From: Levilactobacillus namurensis DSM 19117
Lineage (GTDB): Bacteria > Bacillota > Bacilli > Lactobacillales > Lactobacillaceae
DNA: 64,000 nucleotides
NCBI RefSeq assembly: GCF_001434785.1
Contig: NZ_AZDT01000010.1
Location: 62,001-126,000 of the forward strand
Direction: 5' to 3'
A program made the position numbers and the translations under genes. The notes under the pieces were generated by a model. That model saw only the letters and a program-made list of their open reading frames with translations, was not told the DNA's origin and searched no databases. Positions 52,119 through 61,942 of the stretch are shown in pieces. Position 1 is the first letter of the stretch; each line of letters begins with the position of its first letter.

Positions 52119-52799
52119 CTATTGCGCCATTCCGTGAAGATACAACCAGACCAATCCACCAATTAATACGATCGATGCGATGACGCGCTTAATTACACTA
52201 ACTCGACCAATTCTCGGGACCCCGACTAAATAGGCCACGAAAAAGCCAGCAAACAATCCACCAACGTGGCCGGCTAGGTCAATTCCCGGCGTAAAGACAT
52301 CGAAAGCTAAATTCATCACCACAAAGGCCAAAAAAGTCCGCGCTAACGATCGAATCACTGGATTTTGCCAGAAGGACTCGCCCAACATCATAAAGGCCCC
52401 AAAGAGGCCAAAAATTGCCGTACTAGCACCGGCCGATAAACTATCAGAGAAGCAGAAGCTTGCCACGTTACCCCCGATACCGGACACCAAAAAGATGGCC
52501 AGGTACCGACCATGGCCGAACGCCACTTCCAACTGCATCCCCACAAAGTACAACGTGATCATGTTCATCAAAATGTGTGTGAAGCCAATATGAAGGAAAA
52601 TCGGTGTGACTAAGCGCCACCACTGTCCCTGCTGAATCAACGGGTTCAGCTTAGCCCCAAACTCAATTAAAACGCTCCCGTTTGTGCTGCCACCAGCTAG
52701 GGTCATCGCTAAGAAAACGATCACCATTAAGCCAATCAGCCCTACCGTCACGTAAGGCGTCTGATCTAACCGTCGCAAGCGATATCGCAAGTGGTTCAC
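52119..52799 (-). CDS. Rhomboid-family intramembrane serine protease
   Basis: A 226-residue membrane protein with six helices. GASTAIFGLFGAF contains the catalytic Ser and AGHVGGLFAGF the catalytic His. HIGFTHILMNMITLYFVG matches the conserved L1/TM2 motif. It begins with GTG. It lies between the 5-FTHF cyclo-ligase and yqgQ-glk, the Bacillus gluP-glk context; its substrates are unknown. Confidence 0.95.
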   Translation of the reverse strand: MNHLRYRLRRLDQTPYVTVGLIGLMVIVFLAMTLAGGSTNGSVLIEFGAKLNPLIQQGQWWRLVTPIFLHIGFTHILMNMITLYFVGMQLEVAFGHGRYLAIFLVSGIGGNVASFCFSDSLSAGASTAIFGLFGAFMMLGESFWQNPVIRSLARTFLAFVVMNLAFDVFTPGIDLAGHVGGLFAGFFVAYLVGVPRIGRVSVIKRVIASIVLIGGLVWLYLHGMAQ

Positions 52800-52812
52800 C
52801 CCAAAGTCCCCT

Positions 52813-53364
52813 TTATTTTTCTCCCTGTGCCGTTAAAACGGCATCCAACAAAACGTCAAAATCTTCTACCGGCCAGCTAGGCTGTTCCGCTTGTTGTGCC
52901 GGTAGTGCCAAGGCCACCTTAAACCCTTGGGTCCGCGGTAAGTAGCGGTCATAGTATCCGCCGCCAAATCCTAACCGTTCGCCACCGGCCGCGAACTTTA
53001 GACCGGGGACCACAATCAAATCGAAGGCCGCCGGCTCAATAATTCGTCCGTCCTGCGGCTCTGTTAAGCCAAATTTGGTGGTCTTTAGGGTCGTCTGGTC
53101 CGTCAGCTCCCGAAACGCCATCTGACGCTTAGGTAGCGTCTGCGGGACGGCCACGGTCTTGCCCGCCGCTCGGGCAGCCGCAATGATGGGGTGCGTCGCT
53201 AGTTCCAAGGAACTACTTAGCGTCGTCGCAATGGTTTGAGCAGCCTGCCACTGCGGCAAAGCCTGTAGTGCATGATAAAGTTGCTGACTAGCCGCTTGCT
53301 TCTGATCCGCCGGCATACTGGCCAACGCCTGAATCGTTTGTTGTCGTAGTGTCGCTTTGTCCAT
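52813..53364 (-). CDS. 5-formyltetrahydrofolate cyclo-ligase
   Basis: Converts 5-formyl-THF to 5,10-methenyl-THF with ATP (YgfA/YqgN family). The 183-residue protein carries GLKFAAGGERLGFGGGYYDRYLP, the conserved nucleotide/folate-binding block, and a basic N-terminal KATLRQQ segment. AAGGAGG lies upstream. It heads the run to the rhomboid, yqgQ and glk. Confidence 0.96.
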   Translation of the reverse strand: MDKATLRQQTIQALASMPADQKQAASQQLYHALQALPQWQAAQTIATTLSSSLELATHPIIAAARAAGKTVAVPQTLPKRQMAFRELTDQTTLKTTKFGLTEPQDGRIIEPAAFDLIVVPGLKFAAGGERLGFGGGYYDRYLPRTQGFKVALALPAQQAEQPSWPVEDFDVLLDAVLTAQGEK

Positions 53365-53455
53365 GACTACAGGACCTCCTTGAGACCTATTCTATAATAG
53401 TGCCTGCCATTTCAAAAATAATTTGCCAGCATGACGCACTGAATCGTCTGAAACC

Positions 53456-53490
53456 ACAAAAAAAGGTGCGGGCTTTCGCCCGTACCCTTT
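53456..53490 (-). terminator. Terminator after rpmG
   Basis: AAAGGGTACGGGC pairs with GCCCGCACCTTT around GAAA (one mismatch), running into T7 on the minus strand. Its 5' edge overlaps the rpmG stop codon. Confidence 0.88.
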
Positions 53491-53638
53491 ACTTAGTTTC
53501 ACGATGCAACGTTACTTTCCGTTCGCGCGGGCAGTATTTCTTGAATTCAACCCGGTCCGGGTTATTACGCCGGTTCTTGCTGGATAAGTAATTGCGTTCG
53601 TGGCATTCCGTACATTCCAAAGTGATGTGGACACGCAT
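53489..53638 (-). CDS. rpmG: 50S ribosomal protein L33
   Basis: A 49-residue L33: [15 protein letters not shown] then [18 protein letters not shown] and TLHRETK. It has one CxxC pair (Cys9, Cys12) but only a single Cys (36) where zinc-binding forms have a second pair, so it is likely not a full zinc ribbon. AGG upstream of the ATG (GGGAGG) supports the start. A terminator overlaps its end. Confidence 0.95.
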   Translation of the reverse strand: MRVHITLECTECHERNYLSSKNRRNNPDRVEFKKYCPRERKVTLHRETK

Positions 53639-53764
53639 GTGGGTAACCTCCCAACTTGTTCAGAATTACAGGCTAGAGCCTTAACTCGTAATATATTACC
53701 ATTAATCGGCGACATTTACCAGTCTTATTCCAAATATGTTAAGGAAAAATACTTTACAGGTCTT

Positions 53765-55876
53765 TTACCCCGCCGTATTTTGTGCGGCACCAGACTTAGT
53801 CGCTTTGGTCGGATTATCCAACGTAGAGGTCGACTGAACCGTCTTCCAGTAAGCGGCATAGATCTGCTTAGCTAACTTCATGTTATTGTCTTCATCACTG
53901 GTACTCAAGTTTGGCATAGCCAAGGCGACAACGACTTGTGGATCATTGGATGGCGCGTAAGACGCCAAGCTCAGCGTAACCGTTGAATGACCCTTGTAGA
54001 AGGTTTCGGCCGTCCCCGTCTTCGCCGAGATTCCTGGTGAGATTGAGGCCAATTCCGCCCCCGTCTTGTAAGTGTTGGTCCCATGAACCACGTCATAGAG
54101 GCCTTCCTTGACCAGTTTCTTCTCGGCTTCCGTCATGTCAATGGTGTTCAGGATCTTCGGCGTTACGGTCGACTTGACCGTTCCCAACTTCCCGCTAGAC
54201 GTGGTCCCACGAATCGCTTGAACCACGTGTGGCGCGATCCGCGTGCCTCCGTTAGCCACGGTTGACATGTACTGGGCCACCTGCATGGTGGTGTAAGCGT
54301 CGTAGTTCCCGAAGGCCAAGTCCAAAGCACTCCCAATATCGGCTTTGGTACTACCACCTTGTAACCCACTGCTTTCACCAGGCAGATCGATTCCCGTCTT
54401 AACGCCTAACCCGAATTGGTTAAAGTAACCCCGTTCAATACTGAAAGCGTCAGTACTCATGTTCAGCGCGCCCCCTGGTACATAGTTGAACTTAGCTTCC
54501 TTCATGGCCAATTGCATCATATAGGAGTTAGAGGAAACTTCCAGCGCAGTTGCCGCGTTGACGGCAATGTTCGCATTCCCACTGTGGTTGAACCAAGACG
54601 ACTTCTTGACCCCACCAGTGTTGATCACCTTATCCGTCAAGGTATTGTTCTCCGGCGTTATGACTTTGTCCATCAACGCCCCTGAGACCATGGCGCCCTT
54701 CACAACGGACCCCATGACGATGTCACTATTGATGGTCCCTAGAGCGTTGTCGGTCATCTTACCCGTCGAAGGATTACGGTCAACCCCGGCGATCCCAATG
54801 ATTCCCCCAGTGTTGGGATTCATCACGACAGCGTAGGTTCCCGTTGAATAACCACCGGCTCCGGATTCAGCTGAACGAACTAGTTTTTGTAGCTTAGTCT
54901 GGAAAGTCGAATTGATGGTCAACTGAAGGTTGTCTCCCTTTTGACCGCCATACTTCTCGACTTCCTTGGTAATCTTGTTATTCCCAGCGACTTCCACTTG
55001 CTTCTGTGCTTTGGTCCCACGCAAGACGGACTCGTACTCTTGTTCCAAGTAGGATTGACCCACACTATCGTTTCGGGAGTAACCTTGAGCCAGCAATTCG
55101 TTGATCTGGTCACTAGGCAACCCGGTCTTTTCCGACGAAACCGTCCCAATGATTGACTTGATTGATTCACCGTTCGGGTAGCTCCGGGACCAACTGGTGC
55201 TGACCTTGATCCCCGGCATTTCGGAAAGGTGTTCACCAATCTCGGCAATTTCCGTACTCGACACGTCCGAATCCTTGATGTACGTGGTCGACAAGGCGTA
55301 TGCCCCGCTCATCTTAGCGAAAATTTCAGCTGCGTTCTTCTGCGTCGCGGTCAGCTTAAAGCCATCGTCATTTTCCAAGTACGTCATGGCTTTGTTATAG
55401 CGTTCCGTTTCCGAATACTGACTGATTTTCGGAATCCGCTTTTCCACCGCTGCCAACCGCTTAGTATCGGCCAAGTAGTAGTCGATCGATTGACGTGGAG
55501 TCAACGTATCCGTTGGAACCGTCAAATACTTGCCTAACTTATTGGCGATACTGTACATGTCCGTCGACAGAACGTTCACGCCCTTAGTATAGGCAATCGC
55601 TTGGTGCGCTCGGTTCCCCACCAGAACCTTCCCGTTGGAATCATAGATCATCCCCCGCTGAACATTGGTCGTTTCAATGGTGGTATCGGTCTGGTTCACC
55701 TGGGCCTTGAATTGCGCACCGTACATTACTTGCAAGTAAGCCAATTGTCCAATCAGCGCTGCAAATAACAGGGCAACAATAATGAAAAGAAAGTTTAACC
55801 GAAACGGGATCGACGATTTTTGAGGACCGCTCGACCGCGAGTTTCGGTTACTCATACGATTATAGAAATTCTTCAC
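53765..55876 (-). CDS. Class B penicillin-binding protein (transpeptidase)
   Basis: A membrane-anchored peptidoglycan transpeptidase for septal or lateral wall synthesis. The 703-residue protein has an N-terminal cytoplasmic tail, one membrane helix (about 29-52), a dimerisation region (about 55-320), and a transpeptidase domain with SVVK (active Ser of SxxK), SNS and KTGTAE. The start is GTG with AAGGAG; an ATG seven codons later lacks a site. A PBP2/PBP3 assignment is not certain. It stands alone, divergent from the YfhO-family gene. Confidence 0.93.
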   Translation of the reverse strand: MKNFYNRMSNRNSRSSGPQKSSIPFRLNFLFIIVALLFAALIGQLAYLQVMYGAQFKAQVNQTDTTIETTNVQRGMIYDSNGKVLVGNRAHQAIAYTKGVNVLSTDMYSIANKLGKYLTVPTDTLTPRQSIDYYLADTKRLAAVEKRIPKISQYSETERYNKAMTYLENDDGFKLTATQKNAAEIFAKMSGAYALSTTYIKDSDVSSTEIAEIGEHLSEMPGIKVSTSWSRSYPNGESIKSIIGTVSSEKTGLPSDQINELLAQGYSRNDSVGQSYLEQEYESVLRGTKAQKQVEVAGNNKITKEVEKYGGQKGDNLQLTINSTFQTKLQKLVRSAESGAGGYSTGTYAVVMNPNTGGIIGIAGVDRNPSTGKMTDNALGTINSDIVMGSVVKGAMVSGALMDKVITPENNTLTDKVINTGGVKKSSWFNHSGNANIAVNAATALEVSSNSYMMQLAMKEAKFNYVPGGALNMSTDAFSIERGYFNQFGLGVKTGIDLPGESSGLQGGSTKADIGSALDLAFGNYDAYTTMQVAQYMSTVANGGTRIAPHVVQAIRGTTSSGKLGTVKSTVTPKILNTIDMTEAEKKLVKEGLYDVVHGTNTYKTGAELASISPGISAKTGTAETFYKGHSTVTLSLASYAPSNDPQVVVALAMPNLSTSDEDNNMKLAKQIYAAYWKTVQSTSTLDNPTKATKSGAAQNTAG

Positions 55877-55995
55877 AACAGCTCTGCTCCTTACTGTACT
55901 GCTACTATTTTACCAAACTTCGCCTCACTCCACTATCCCGCTATCGAAATTTAATGATTCTATGCTATTCTAGGTAGTTGAAAGCAAAAAGTACA

Positions 55996-56012
55996 GGTTC
56001 CCCAAGAACCTT
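55996..56012. repeat. Perfect palindrome before the YfhO-family gene
   Basis: AGGTTCCCCAAGAACCT: six-base arms AGGTTC/GAACCT around CCCAA. It lies immediately upstream of TATAAT (56015-56020), so a bound protein would overlap the promoter. Confidence 0.45.
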
Positions 56013-56044
56013 TTATAATTTCTAAAGATTGAGGTGGCTTTCTT

Positions 56045-58711
56045 TTGCAAGCAAAGCAACGGCGTAAAACGCTGACGCAACGTCAATGGACGCTTCTCGG
56101 GGCATTCCTGACGCCTTTAATAATCATGACGGCGTATTTTGCCTACCGTCACATGGCTCCCTTCGGTACCAGTAGTTTACTGACCGTCGACTTAGGTCAG
56201 CAGTATATCGACTTTTTCGCCTACTTACGGCGCACGATTCTGCACGATCCCAGTGCCATTTTTTACTCCTTCAGTAACGGCCTAGGGGGCGAAATGGTCG
56301 GTAACTGGGCTTACTACCTCCTAAGTCCGCTGAATTGGTTGCTCTTCTTCTTTCCCGGAACGTCACTTTCTAGCGGTATTTTTCTGCTAACCGTTCTAAA
56401 ATACGGCCTTGCGGGACTAAGCTTCGCCTGGCTTCTCCTGAAGCTCACGCCGCAACGCGGTTTCGTGGCCATCACCTTATCAACGGCCTATGCCATGATG
56501 GGATGGACCATCGCCAATCAACTGAACATCATGTGGTTAGATGCCCTGTTCTTCCTACCCCTGATTTTCTACGGCCTCTACCGCCTAGTCGTGACCAATC
56601 ACTGGCGCGCCTATTTAATCTGGCTGACGCTGATGCTAATCGTCAATTACTACATGGCTTACATGATTTGCCTATTCATGATTTTAGCGTTCATTTGGAT
56701 TGCCGTAACGCACTTTACCTCCTGGCGAAAGTTGGCCTTACAAGCTGGCCGTTTCGCGCTGGGCTCGTTGACTAGCGGGCTCCTGGCCGCAGTAGTCTTA
56801 CTGCCAACTTGGTGGTCCTTGACCCAGAGTAAGGCTCAGTACACGGTGACGTCGTTCAAGTGGAAGTTTGAGTTTTTCCCACCCAAAATGCTGGCTAAAT
56901 TCTTCATGGGCACGTTTAACTTCGACCAGATGCCGAGTGGAACGGCCAACCTCTTTGTTGGGGCAATCGCCGTTTTAGGGGCACTCTTCTTCCTGGTCGA
57001 TCGCCGACAGACCTTACGCAGTCGCCTCACCGCCGGAATCATCACGCTCTTTTTGGCAGCGTCATTATGTGTGCAGCCTTTAGATCTGCTCTGGCACGCG
57101 GGCCAATTTCCCGTCTGGTACCCTTACCGGTTCTCCTTCATTGTCGGGTTCTGGCTGATCTGGTTAGCCGCCCAGACCTTGACGGCTGATTTTCAACCCG
57201 GTCCGCTTGCAATCGCCCTAGTCACGGTAGTCGTTGCCGGCGGTTGCTTCTACGTGGGGGAAAACCTCAAGAAGTTTTCCTTCCTCCACAGTAACGCCTT
57301 CTGGTTAGGCGCACTCTTTGTGGTCTTAGCCTTGCTGATCTACGCATTGCCGATTCGTAAGCACTGGCTCTATCCCCTGATGTTATTCGTGGTCGGAGTC
57401 ACTGAAGTCACCGCTAATGCTTTCTTGTCTCTGAATAATATCAGCTACGTCTCCCAATCGGAGTACGCCAACTACACCAACGAATTGCAACGCTTAGTAG
57501 ATAAGACCCAGGCCCACGATCAAAGCTTTTATCGGATTGGAAAGACCTTCCTGCGAACTAAGGGGGACGCTTTCCAAACCGGCTTTAACGGTGGCTCCGT
57601 CTTCTCCTCGGCACTGCCTAAAGCCACGCCGACGTTCATGGGACACATTGGGAGTCCTGATGGTGACGGGTTCGTGGAATACAGTAACGGGACCTTAGTC
57701 ACCGACTCCCTGCTGAATATGAAGTACTACTTCCAGCAAAAGCAATTATCGGGGGCGTTGGCTGGGTCCAACATGCTTCCCGCCAGCACCAACAAGGCCG
57801 ACTTAGCGGCCTACCGACCAATTCGTCAGGACCACTGGGCAACGACCTATCAGAATCCTTACGCGCTACCGATTGGCTACGCAGCCAGTGATCAGATCCT
57901 AACGTTAAAGAATGGGACCGCCGACCCAGCACAATACCAAGCTAATTGGGTCGCGGCCCTGACCGGTAATGCTCAGGATAAACACCTGTATCAAGTAGAA
58001 AACTTCAACCAGGTCACGTTCCAAAACATCAATCAGCAGACTAAAATCACCGGCGCCATTCTGCAAAAGAAGAACCTGGTGAAGCCGGCCAGTATCACGT
58101 TGACCATCAAGCCCGACACTAACGATGCTTACTACCTGACCTTTGGTTCAACGGTCAATCCCGACAACGCCACCTTCATTCTAAATGGTCAGCCACTGAA
58201 TCAATACAAGACTTACCGCAATACCATTCTGGTAAGTGTCGCCGACCACGCGAAGGGCAAGACCCTCAAGTTGACCATTCAGCTCAAGAAGAGCTCGCTG
58301 TGGCTCGAAAACTTCACGCTTTACCGGCTACAGACGGCGCAATTCAAACAAGCGACCACACAGCTGCAACAGCACCCTTGGCAGCTAACTCAACATAGTC
58401 AGCGGTCCTTTGACGGTACCGTGACCGCCACCACGGCTCACCAAGTGCTCAACACGTCGATTCCCTACGCTGCCGGGTGGCATGCCACGGTTAATGGCCA
58501 CTCCGCTAAGGTTTACAAGACCTTGGGGATGTTCAACGCCGTCAAGTTACGCAAAGGAACCAACCACGTCAAGCTCAGTTACTGGCCCCCAATGTTGAAC
58601 CTGGGGCTCTTGATCAGTACGCTGACCTTGTTAGTGGTCAGTCTGATTTGGTGGGGACAACATCGTCGTCACCGGCCACGTCCCGCTAACGACCATCACC
58701 GTCGCCACTAA
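56045..58711 (+). CDS. YfhO-family membrane protein
   Basis: An 888-residue integral membrane protein of the YfhO family, which in Bacillus and Staphylococcus transfers sugar from a lipid carrier to wall or lipoteichoic acids. About a dozen membrane helices cover residues 15-470, after which a large extracellular domain (about 480-860) precedes a last helix and an Arg/His-rich tail. An aromatic and DL-rich first extracellular loop (SLLTVDLGQQYIDFFAYLR) is characteristic. The start is TTG with GAGGTGG. No csbB-like glycosyltransferase partner is adjacent. Confidence 0.9.
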   Translation: MQAKQRRKTLTQRQWTLLGAFLTPLIIMTAYFAYRHMAPFGTSSLLTVDLGQQYIDFFAYLRRTILHDPSAIFYSFSNGLGGEMVGNWAYYLLSPLNWLLFFFPGTSLSSGIFLLTVLKYGLAGLSFAWLLLKLTPQRGFVAITLSTAYAMMGWTIANQLNIMWLDALFFLPLIFYGLYRLVVTNHWRAYLIWLTLMLIVNYYMAYMICLFMILAFIWIAVTHFTSWRKLALQAGRFALGSLTSGLLAAVVLLPTWWSLTQSKAQYTVTSFKWKFEFFPPKMLAKFFMGTFNFDQMPSGTANLFVGAIAVLGALFFLVDRRQTLRSRLTAGIITLFLAASLCVQPLDLLWHAGQFPVWYPYRFSFIVGFWLIWLAAQTLTADFQPGPLAIALVTVVVAGGCFYVGENLKKFSFLHSNAFWLGALFVVLALLIYALPIRKHWLYPLMLFVVGVTEVTANAFLSLNNISYVSQSEYANYTNELQRLVDKTQAHDQSFYRIGKTFLRTKGDAFQTGFNGGSVFSSALPKATPTFMGHIGSPDGDGFVEYSNGTLVTDSLLNMKYYFQQKQLSGALAGSNMLPASTNKADLAAYRPIRQDHWATTYQNPYALPIGYAASDQILTLKNGTADPAQYQANWVAALTGNAQDKHLYQVENFNQVTFQNINQQTKITGAILQKKNLVKPASITLTIKPDTNDAYYLTFGSTVNPDNATFILNGQPLNQYKTYRNTILVSVADHAKGKTLKLTIQLKKSSLWLENFTLYRLQTAQFKQATTQLQQHPWQLTQHSQRSFDGTVTATTAHQVLNTSIPYAAGWHATVNGHSAKVYKTLGMFNAVKLRKGTNHVKLSYWPPMLNLGLLISTLTLLVVSLIWWGQHRRHRPRPANDHHRRH

Positions 58712-58725
58712 TCTACCAGTTATTT

Positions 58726-58764
58726 AAAAAGAGACTCTCCAGCCAACGCCGGAGGGTCTCTTTT
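58726..58764. terminator. Bidirectional terminator after the YfhO-family gene
   Basis: AAAAGAGAC.CTCC (58727-58740) pairs with GGAG.GTCTCTTTT (58751-58764) with inner GGC/GCC. T4 follows on the plus strand and T5 on the minus. Confidence 0.82.
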
Positions 58765-58916
58765 CAACGTCTCAGCAATACTCAACGTTTTCTAGGGAAA
58801 AGTTTGGGGCATAGGAGCTCCCCAGCGGGAACAGCTATGCCTCTAAGCTTGGTATTTTTAACTGTGATGTCATACGTTGCTGTGAAAACGGGTCTCACAA
58901 GTACTCTAATGCTGGT
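58765..58916. other. Intergenic region with a GGCATAG hairpin
   Basis: About 150 bases without a gene. It contains the inverted repeat GGCATAG (58813-58819) / CTATGCC, with further complementary bases in the loop, a stem of about 7 bp plus inner pairing. No T-run follows. It may be the 3' end of the gene at 58917. Confidence 0.4.
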
Positions 58917-59219
58917 CTATAATTCGCCATTCTCGGTATAAATATAGGTTGGGCCATCGGTCTTAGGGTCATACTCAATGGTCAAATCGTACCCGACAAA
59001 GAACCATTCGTCCCCTTCCGTGATGTAGTAGGTGACGTCATCCTTGGTCATGGTCACAACCGGATCGCGCGGATGGTCGTCTGGCGTCATCCCCAACGAA
59101 AAACCTTGGTGAACTGGCGTCTTCCCGTAAACTTTACCGAAGAAGCGGATCCCACGACCCGTCATGCCCATATCCTCGCGGAACCACTGACTTGCTCTAT
59201 CCGTTACCGTAATTTTCAT
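58917..59219 (-). CDS. HesB/IscA-like protein without cysteines
   Basis: A 100-residue protein of the HesB/YneR type, common in lactobacilli. It has KITVTDRASQWFREDMG, GRGIRFFG and the aromatic HQGFSLGM. The cysteines that hold Fe-S clusters in IscA are absent; no Cys occurs at all. A Fe-S carrier role is thus doubtful. AGAGGAG lies upstream of the ATG. Confidence 0.85.
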   Translation of the reverse strand: MKITVTDRASQWFREDMGMTGRGIRFFGKVYGKTPVHQGFSLGMTPDDHPRDPVVTMTKDDVTYYITEGDEWFFVGYDLTIEYDPKTDGPTYIYTENGEL

Positions 59220-59348
59220 TTTACCAGAACTCCTCTTAACCAGACTATGAATCCGTTTTCAACTACCTTTATAACATGAACGCCCCGTTAATGGCAAGTA
59301 GAATCCCTAATTATATTGTTCACAATTAGATTGGGGACCCGCGCTACT

Positions 59349-59380
59349 AAAAAACCGGACCACCATTCAGGCGTCCGGTT
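59349..59380 (-). terminator. Terminator after greA
   Basis: AACCGGAC pairs with GTCCGGTT (59373-59380), followed by TTTTTTAG on the minus strand. Confidence 0.88.
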
Positions 59381-59399
59381 AAATAGTATTCTGTTAACT

Positions 59400-59873
59400 T
59401 TAGTCGACCGCCAAAACCTTGACCGTCATATCGCCACCTGGCGTGGGGAACGTCACGTTCTCACCGACCCGGTGTCCTAACAGCCCCTTAGCAATCGGGG
59501 AATCGTTAGAGATTTTTCCCGCCATCGGATCCGCTTCAGCCGCACCGACGATGGTGTATTCTTCGGGATCATCGTCACCTTCTTGGAAAGTGACCTTCTT
59601 CCCGACACTGATTTCGTCCTTATCGGTTCCCTCGTTATCAATAATTTGCGCGTATTGAATCATCCGTTCAACCGTGCTGATCCGAGTTTCCAACATACTT
59701 TGTTCATCCTTAGCTGATTCGTATTCAGAATTTTCTGAAAGGTCACCGTAAGACCGTGCAATCTTGATGCGTTCAATCACCTTAGGCCGTTGAACCGTCT
59801 TCAAGTCTTCCAATTCAGCCTGAAGCTTTTCCTTACCTTCTTCAGTCATTGGATACATTTTATCTTCTGCCAC
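59400..59873 (-). CDS. greA: Transcription elongation factor GreA
   Basis: Restarts backtracked RNA polymerase by stimulating its cleavage of nascent RNA. The 157-residue protein has an N-terminal coiled coil ending in [18 protein letters not shown], with the acidic tip residues, and a C-terminal FKBP-like domain with [16 protein letters not shown]. The chosen GTG gives [17 protein letters not shown] and is 8 bases from GGGG; an upstream GTG three codons earlier is too close. It lies near udk and mltG, as in most Firmicutes. Confidence 0.95.
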   Translation of the reverse strand: MAEDKMYPMTEEGKEKLQAELEDLKTVQRPKVIERIKIARSYGDLSENSEYESAKDEQSMLETRISTVERMIQYAQIIDNEGTDKDEISVGKKVTFQEGDDDPEEYTIVGAAEADPMAGKISNDSPIAKGLLGHRVGENVTFPTPGGDMTVKVLAVD

Positions 59874-59969
59874 AATGGCCACCCCTTTTTCTCTATTATT
59901 TTTACTGAGTCGATATTCTCACGACCCGCCCGTGAGACGGACTAGGCCGATACAGCTAACCCCATCATC

Positions 59970-60641
59970 TTAAATGGTCGTGTCAGGATTGTCAAAAACT
60001 TCTTTATTCCCGTGCGCCTCTAAGATGGCCCGAATCTTCGTGACCAATAAGTCAATGGCCACTTGGTTCTCACCGCCTTCTGGCACGATAATGTCAGCAT
60101 AACGCTTCGTGGGTTCCACAAATTGATGGTACATCGGCTTCACCGTCTTCAGGTACTGGCTGATAACGGATTCCAGCGAACGGTCCCGTTCGTTCATATC
60201 CCGTTGAATCCGACGGATAATCCGAATATCATCATCCGTATCAACGAAGACCTTAATATCCATTAAGTCCCGTAACCGTTCATCATCTAGAATCAAAATT
60301 CCTTCCAAAATGATCACGTCACGTGGTTCTTGGTGGATCGTTTCATCACTCCGCGTAAACAAGTTGTAGTCATAGACCGGCTTTTCAATGGGCTCATACC
60401 GTAAGAGTTGCTTTAGCTGGTCAACCAGCAGGTCCGTGTCAAACGTCAAAGGATGGTCGTAGTTGACCGCTTTCCGTTGTTCCATGGTCATTTCTGCTTG
60501 GTCCTTGTAGTAGGAATCCTGTTGCAAGATCATAATGGAATGACCCACTAATTGATTAAAAATCGCCCGACTAACGGTCGTCTTCCCACTTCCGGAACCC
60601 CCGGTAACTCCAATGATGATTGGTCGCTTCTTATCTGCCAA
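59970..60641 (-). CDS. udk: Uridine kinase
   Basis: Phosphorylates uridine and cytidine. The 223-residue protein has P-loop [23 protein letters not shown], and [13 protein letters not shown], with [12 protein letters not shown] and [13 protein letters not shown] in the nucleoside lid. The start is TTG with AAGGA about 12 bases upstream. mltG precedes it by 16 bases. Confidence 0.97.
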   Translation of the reverse strand: MADKKRPIIIGVTGGSGSGKTTVSRAIFNQLVGHSIMILQQDSYYKDQAEMTMEQRKAVNYDHPLTFDTDLLVDQLKQLLRYEPIEKPVYDYNLFTRSDETIHQEPRDVIILEGILILDDERLRDLMDIKVFVDTDDDIRIIRRIQRDMNERDRSLESVISQYLKTVKPMYHQFVEPTKRYADIIVPEGGENQVAIDLLVTKIRAILEAHGNKEVFDNPDTTI

Positions 60642-60657
60642 CTTTTGTCGCCATCCT

Positions 60658-61794
60658 TTATTTATTGTCGCTAGCCAGTGAACTGGTCAACGCTTGGTGC
60701 TGATCATAGGTCTTTGAAAAGTAAACTTTACCGGTCTTGGTGTTCGCAATAAAGTAATAGTAATCCTTATTCCGCGCACTCGGGTGCAGCACCGCCTTGA
60801 TCGATGAGACACTCGGACTATCGAACGGCCCAGGGCCGAACCCGGTATGAACGTAAAGGTTATACGGTGATTTTACCTTGAGGTCCTTATAAGTCAATGA
60901 CTTTTTGGTGGTCTTCAACGCATACTGAACCGCAATATCCGATTGTAAGGCCATATTCGCATCGATTCGGTTCAAGAAGACGCCGGCAATCTTGTCCCGG
61001 TCCTTCTGTGTAACCCCTTCGCGTTCAACCAGGGAAGCTAACGTCAACGTCTCTTGAACCGTTAACTTCTGCTTCTTGATGGTCTGGTAATGACTTTGTA
61101 GGTTCTGGTCCATCTTGGCCACCATCTCAGTGATCAACTGCTTCAAGGTCATCTTTTTCCCTGCTTGATACGTGGCCGGAGCTAAGTAACCTTCTAAGCG
61201 GTACCGGACGTTCTTGGCCTGCTTCGCTGAACTTAACAAGCGGGGATATTTCGCCGCTAATTGGTTGAAGAAGCTCGGACTCTTCATCAAGCTCAGAAAT
61301 TCTTTTTTGGTGAAGTCCGTTTGGATCGGAATCTCCGCGGCTAATTGATCGACCGTTTCGCCTTCTCGAACCAGCACCTTACCGGCCGTACTCTGGATAG
61401 GTTCCGCCGAACCACCCATTTGCAGACGTTTGGCGATCGTGTTCAGAGTCATCGACGGTTTCAACTGGTAGTAGCCCGCCCGAAAGTTCGTGAACTTATG
61501 GGACTTCACATAGTAGTTGAAGACCATCCCACTCTTGACCACTTTTTTATCCTGCAGAATCTGCCCAATTTTGTTTGACGTCGCGCCCATCGGCACGTTC
61601 ACCTGAACCACATTATCGTTACTGGCATCCAGCGGCTTCAGCGCCGACTGAAAGTAATGATACCCAATAATGCCGATTGCTACCGCCAGGATGACCAATA
61701 AGCTGGCCACCCCAATCATGATTCGCCGTCCGAAAGAGGTTCGCTTGGGCCCTCGAACCTGTCGTGACGGCGTGGGATCTGTGCCATTATCCAA
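60658..61794 (-). CDS. mltG: Endolytic murein transglycosylase MltG
   Basis: Cleaves nascent glycan strands at the membrane and ends their growth. The 378-residue protein has a short cytoplasmic part, one membrane helix (about 25-47), a LysM-like part and the YceG catalytic domain with the glutamate of SLVEREG, then [19 protein letters not shown] and [27 protein letters not shown]. The start is TTG with GGAGG upstream. It forms a mltG-udk unit. Confidence 0.96.
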   Translation of the reverse strand: MDNGTDPTPSRQVRGPKRTSFGRRIMIGVASLLVILAVAIGIIGYHYFQSALKPLDASNDNVVQVNVPMGATSNKIGQILQDKKVVKSGMVFNYYVKSHKFTNFRAGYYQLKPSMTLNTIAKRLQMGGSAEPIQSTAGKVLVREGETVDQLAAEIPIQTDFTKKEFLSLMKSPSFFNQLAAKYPRLLSSAKQAKNVRYRLEGYLAPATYQAGKKMTLKQLITEMVAKMDQNLQSHYQTIKKQKLTVQETLTLASLVEREGVTQKDRDKIAGVFLNRIDANMALQSDIAVQYALKTTKKSLTYKDLKVKSPYNLYVHTGFGPGPFDSPSVSSIKAVLHPSARNKDYYYFIANTKTGKVYFSKTYDQHQALTSSLASDNK

Positions 61795-61828
61795 CTTGTT
61801 TCCTCCGTTCTATGCCATAGTCCCCTAT

Positions 61829-61834
61829 ATTATA
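61829..61834 (-). promoter_or_regulatory. -10 element upstream of mltG
   Basis: TATAAT lies about 35 bases before the mltG start codon. No good -35 is visible at the usual distance, so activity is uncertain. Confidence 0.5.
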
Positions 61835-61901
61835 CAGAACTTCAGGGGCTACGAAAACCAGCAAGTACCACTTTGATAAAAATGTAATGTTTACCTTCAA
61901 C

Positions 61902-61935
61902 AAAAAGCGCGAACGACTTGGTCGTCCACGCTCCG
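61902..61935 (-). terminator. Terminator after pheT
   Basis: AGCG..ACGAC pairs with GTCGT..CGCT around CAA with a symmetric internal loop, followed by TTTTTG on the minus strand. Confidence 0.8.
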
Positions 61936-61942
61936 TACTTGT

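Noticed and set aside
58829-58841. Vector-like string gggaacagctatg (M13 reverse primer resembles it)
   Set aside because: The match is short and imperfect, and the flanks continue as a natural hairpin; no cloning-site sequence is present.
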